Shown here one piece after another: positions 6,903 to 8,941 of a DNA stretch of 8,941 nucleotides. The stretch is from JBAVQS01 sp049694275 (lineage in GTDB: Bacteria > Chloroflexota > Anaerolineae > UBA4142 > SHND01), in assembly GCA_049694275.1 (NCBI GenBank), contig JBAVQS010000016.1, positions 1-8,941 of the forward strand, in the 5' to 3' direction. A model generated the notes under the pieces. It was given only the letters and a program-made list of their open reading frames with translations. It was not told the origin of the DNA and did no database searches. Position numbers and translations under genes: made by a program. Every line of letters starts with the position of its first letter. The stretch's first letter is position 1.

Positions 6903-7561
6903 TAGGACTTGCACACATCCGTCAGCGGGCAAATCTCGCAGCGCGGGACGCCGGCCACGCATATCTCGCGGCCAAAACGGATGAGGTTGATGTGGAGGGG
7001 ATAATACCGCTCAGGGGGAATGAGCTCACCAAGAATTTGGTGAGCTTTTTCGTAGGTGGTCTTTTCGGGAACCCAGCCGAGGCGTTTGGTCACGCGAAAG
7101 ATATGGGTGTCCACAGGGAACGCGGGTAGGCCGAACGTAAAGAGGAGGACGATGGATGCCGTCTTGGGTCCAACCCCCGAAATGTTCATGAGCCAGCGCC
7201 GCGCCTCGTCGACCGGCATCTTTTTGAGGAACTTGAGGTCGAGCTTGCCCCGTTCGCGGGTGATGTGCTGGAGCGCCGCCTTGATGACCGGCGCTTTATG
7301 TTGCGATAAGCCGGAGGAGCGAATCTCTTTCGCAATCGCGGTGACCCGCGCATCGCGGACCTGCTCCCAGGTCGGAAAGCGGCGGCGCAGGTTGTCGTAC
7401 GAGCGGGCCGTCTGCTTGTCAGTCGTCGCCTGACTCAGGATGGTGCCGATAAGCTGGCCCACGGCATCGCGACTGAGACGCCGCGGAATGCCGTAGATGC
7501 GCTCGAGGCGCGTATCGACTAGCGCAATTTGGCGATTCAAAGATTTGAGAGAAGATTTCAT
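6842..7561 (-). CDS. nth: Endonuclease III (DNA glycosylase/AP lyase), intact copy
   Basis: This 239-residue enzyme of the HhH-GPD superfamily removes oxidised pyrimidines and cleaves the abasic site in base excision repair. The N-terminal helices contain ILSQATTDKQT (41-51), close to the family's LSQ(Q/A)TTD motif. The helix-hairpin-helix ISGVGPKTA holds the catalytic lysine K133. The catalytic aspartate is D151 in FPVDTHIFRV. Cysteines C201, C208, C211 and C217 give the C-x6-C-x2-C-x5-C ligand set of the [4Fe-4S] cluster. The last 20 or so residues after CKSYQ are not conserved with the two remnants and lie antisense to the end of the neighbouring gene, so the C-terminus was probably remodelled by the junction. 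The ATG at 7561-7559 has only a weak AGGG upstream. It diverges from the copper ATPase and is the only complete copy of the three. Confidence 0.95.
   Translation of the reverse strand: MKSSLKSLNRQIALVDTRLERIYGIPRRLSRDAVGQLIGTILSQATTDKQTARSYDNLRRRFPTWEQVRDARVTAIAKEIRSSGLSQHKAPVIKAALQHITRERGKLDLKFLKKMPVDEARRWLMNISGVGPKTASIVLLFTFGLPAFPVDTHIFRVTKRLGWVPEKTTYEKAHQILGELIPPERYYPLHINLIRFGREICVAGVPRCEICPLTDVCKSYQRGESICPSTAPGDCPLTG
7023..7050 (+). terminator. Intrinsic terminator antisense within intact nth
   Basis: This has the same perfect 10-bp stem (AGCTCACCAA/TTGGTGAGCT), GAAT loop and TTTT tail as in remnant 1. It lies 121 bp after the stop of the plus-strand hypothetical gene and would stop its transcript inside nth. 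On the coding strand these bases specify the HQILGEL segment. Confidence 0.55.
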
Positions 7562-7725
7562 CTACCCTGCCTTTTCGTCGAGCCCCAGTCATGTCCGTAA
7601 TGACAGCCCGGCACGGTCGGTTATGCTATTTTACACCTTTAATCAAATGGAATTCGCCACGCCGGGGAGCCGATAGGTCATTGGGCGATGGCTGTACACG
7701 GACGAAAATCTGTTATACGGGGCTG

Positions 7726-7757
7726 TTGGCGATTCTAGAACAGGGGAATCGTAGTAT
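7726..7757 (+). promoter_or_regulatory. Possible MerR-type promoter for copper ATPase
   Basis: In the 247-bp spacer between divergent nth and the copper ATPase, TTGGCG (7726-7731) and TAGTAT (7752-7757) are separated by 20 bp. A dyad (GATTC at 7731-7735, GAATC at 7746-7750) lies between them. An over-long spacer with a dyad is characteristic of CueR/MerR-controlled metal promoters. An alternative -10 (TATGAT, 7755-7760) would give a 23-bp spacer. No regulator gene is adjacent. I see nothing else clear in the rest of 7562-7808. Confidence 0.25.
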
Positions 7758-7808
7758 GATGTAAAGTAGACGAATTTTCGGATCTTCTGGGGTGCGAGGA
7801 GGTCATCG

Positions 7809-8941
7809 ATGAATAACCCGAACAAGACTGACCATCAGCCTGTGGAACACGTCGCGCATGACGGCCATGATGTAGGGCTCAAGCCGATGCGTGACCACAG
7901 CGCCATGACGCCACGTGAGGGAATGGAGCATCATGGTGACATGTCTGAGCCAATGGCGGAGCATGTGATGGAGCATGAAGCGCACGTCGAATCCTTACAG
8001 CACGAGGCGATGGGCGATACGGTGCAGGGAGGCGAGGTGGATCATGGTACACATGCCGACCACGCTGCCCATGCGGACCATGGCGGACACGAGCAGATGT
8101 TCCGGCAGCGCTTTTGGGTCTGTCTGGTCCTCTCAATCCCGGTGCTTCTCTACAGCCAGATGCTTCAGATGTGGGTTGGTTTTACCATGCCCACTTTTCC
8201 GGGCAGCGAATGGATCGGGCCGGTATTTGCAGTAGCGGTCTTTATCTATGGCGGTATTCCCTTTCTGCAGATGGCGGGGCCTGAGCTGCAGAACCGCCAA
8301 CCGGGGATGATGACCCTCATCTCACTCGCGATTAGCGTCGCCTTGATCTATAGCGCCGCGGACGCGGTTCTCGGCCTCGGCGGCGGTTTCTTTTGGGAAT
8401 TGGTGACGCTCATCGACATTATGCTGCTTGGCCACTGGCTGGAGATGCGTAGCGTGCGCCAAGCATCCGGCGCGCTCGATGAGCTCGCCAAGCTGATGCC
8501 CGATACGGCTGAGCGCATCCAGCCTGATGGGAGCGCCGAGCGGGCCAAGGCAAGCCAGTTGCGCGTGGGGGACCTGGTCCTGGTGCGACCTGGCGCGAGC
8601 GTCCCCGCCGATGGCGCGGTGATCGAAGGGGAATCGGATGTCGACGAATCGATGATCACCGGCGAATCCCGACTGGTCAAGAAAACGCCAGGGGTGAAGG
8701 TGATTGCGGGGGCCGTGAATGGGGATGGGAGCCTGCGAGTCACGGTCACGGCGACCGGAGAGCAGACCGCGCTGGCAGGAATTATGCGGCTGGTGCGAGA
8801 TGCGCAACAGAGCAAGTCACGCACGCAGGTATTGGCCGATCAGGCGGCGGGCTGGCTCTTTTACATTGCAGTGGGGGTCGCGCTCATTACCGCCGTTGCC
8901 TGGACGATCGCCACCGGCTGGAATGTCGAGGTGGTGAGCCG
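7809..8941 (+). CDS. copB: Copper-exporting P1B-type ATPase, CopB-like, 5' part (runs off window)
   Basis: The reading frame is open from ATG 7809 to the window edge (377 codons) and encodes the first half of a heavy-metal P-type ATPase that exports copper (or silver) across the cytoplasmic membrane. Residues 1-95 form a cytoplasmic tail with 17 His and 8 Met residues and no CxxC ferredoxin-like domain, typical of the P1B-3/CopB group. Hydrophobic segments at about 102-122, 136-156, 168-186 and 195-213 fit the first four membrane helices. The actuator domain follows, with PGASVPADG at 261-269 and the dephosphorylation loop TGES at 284-287. A fifth helix begins near 345. The CPH/CPC metal motif and the DKTGT phosphorylation site lie beyond the window. 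The start is supported by AGGAGG at 7797-7802, six bases upstream. CopB rather than CopA or a Zn/Cd pump is inferred from the tail. Confidence 0.92.
   Translation, partial: MNNPNKTDHQPVEHVAHDGHDVGLKPMRDHSAMTPREGMEHHGDMSEPMAEHVMEHEAHVESLQHEAMGDTVQGGEVDHGTHADHAAHADHGGHEQMFRQRFWVCLVLSIPVLLYSQMLQMWVGFTMPTFPGSEWIGPVFAVAVFIYGGIPFLQMAGPELQNRQPGMMTLISLAISVALIYSAADAVLGLGGGFFWELVTLIDIMLLGHWLEMRSVRQASGALDELAKLMPDTAERIQPDGSAERAKASQLRVGDLVLVRPGASVPADGAVIEGESDVDESMITGESRLVKKTPGVKVIAGAVNGDGSLRVTVTATGEQTALAGIMRLVRDAQQSKSRTQVLADQAAGWLFYIAVGVALITAVAWTIATGWNVEVVS

Overview
The window looks like the chromosome of a moderately GC-rich bacterium, and I lean towards Chloroflexota. The support is a large MalT/LAL-type LuxR regulator followed by a TCACC-rich repeat leader and a small methyltransferase, plus a decayed GT4 glycosyltransferase. 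This is an impression from gene content only; there is no rRNA or other phylogenetic marker. No tRNA, rRNA, CRISPR array, integrase or transposase gene is visible.

Layout. Positions 1-248 hold no supportable gene. A 3' remnant of an endonuclease III gene (nth) lies on the minus strand at about 249-509. It is followed by a short array of 11-bp repeats (522-565) and a plus-strand acyl-CoA synthetase (709-2466). A second nth remnant (2463-2710, minus, frameshifted) abuts the synthetase stop codon. Next come, on the plus strand, a LAL-family LuxR regulator lacking its N-terminal ATPase domain (2795-4789), a helically phased repeat array (4832-4884), a SAM-dependent methyltransferase (4956-5633), a glycosyltransferase pseudogene (5630-6087) and a protein of unknown function (6189-6902). 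The only complete nth gene lies on the minus strand (6842-7561). Diverging from it across a 247-bp spacer is a His/Met-rich CopB-type copper P-type ATPase (from 7809), cut by the window edge.

Main observation. The last third of nth, from the catalytic-Asp region to the Fe-S cysteines, occurs three times in the same orientation. Both remnants lose homology to nth at the same codons (about 145-147 of the intact protein), and the DNA beyond each breakpoint is unrelated. Read along nth, the order is intact gene, cargo, orphan tail, cargo, orphan tail. This is what repeated insertion at one point inside nth would leave if each incoming segment brought its own replacement tail plus cargo genes.

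Each tail also carries, on the opposite strand, a 10-bp hairpin followed by T residues that looks like an intrinsic terminator. It faces the plus-strand gene that converges on it, so the orphan tails may persist as terminators of the cargo genes. Functionally the window mixes lipid activation, regulation, methylation, base excision repair and copper export. The genes do not form one pathway; the accretion history at nth is what links them.
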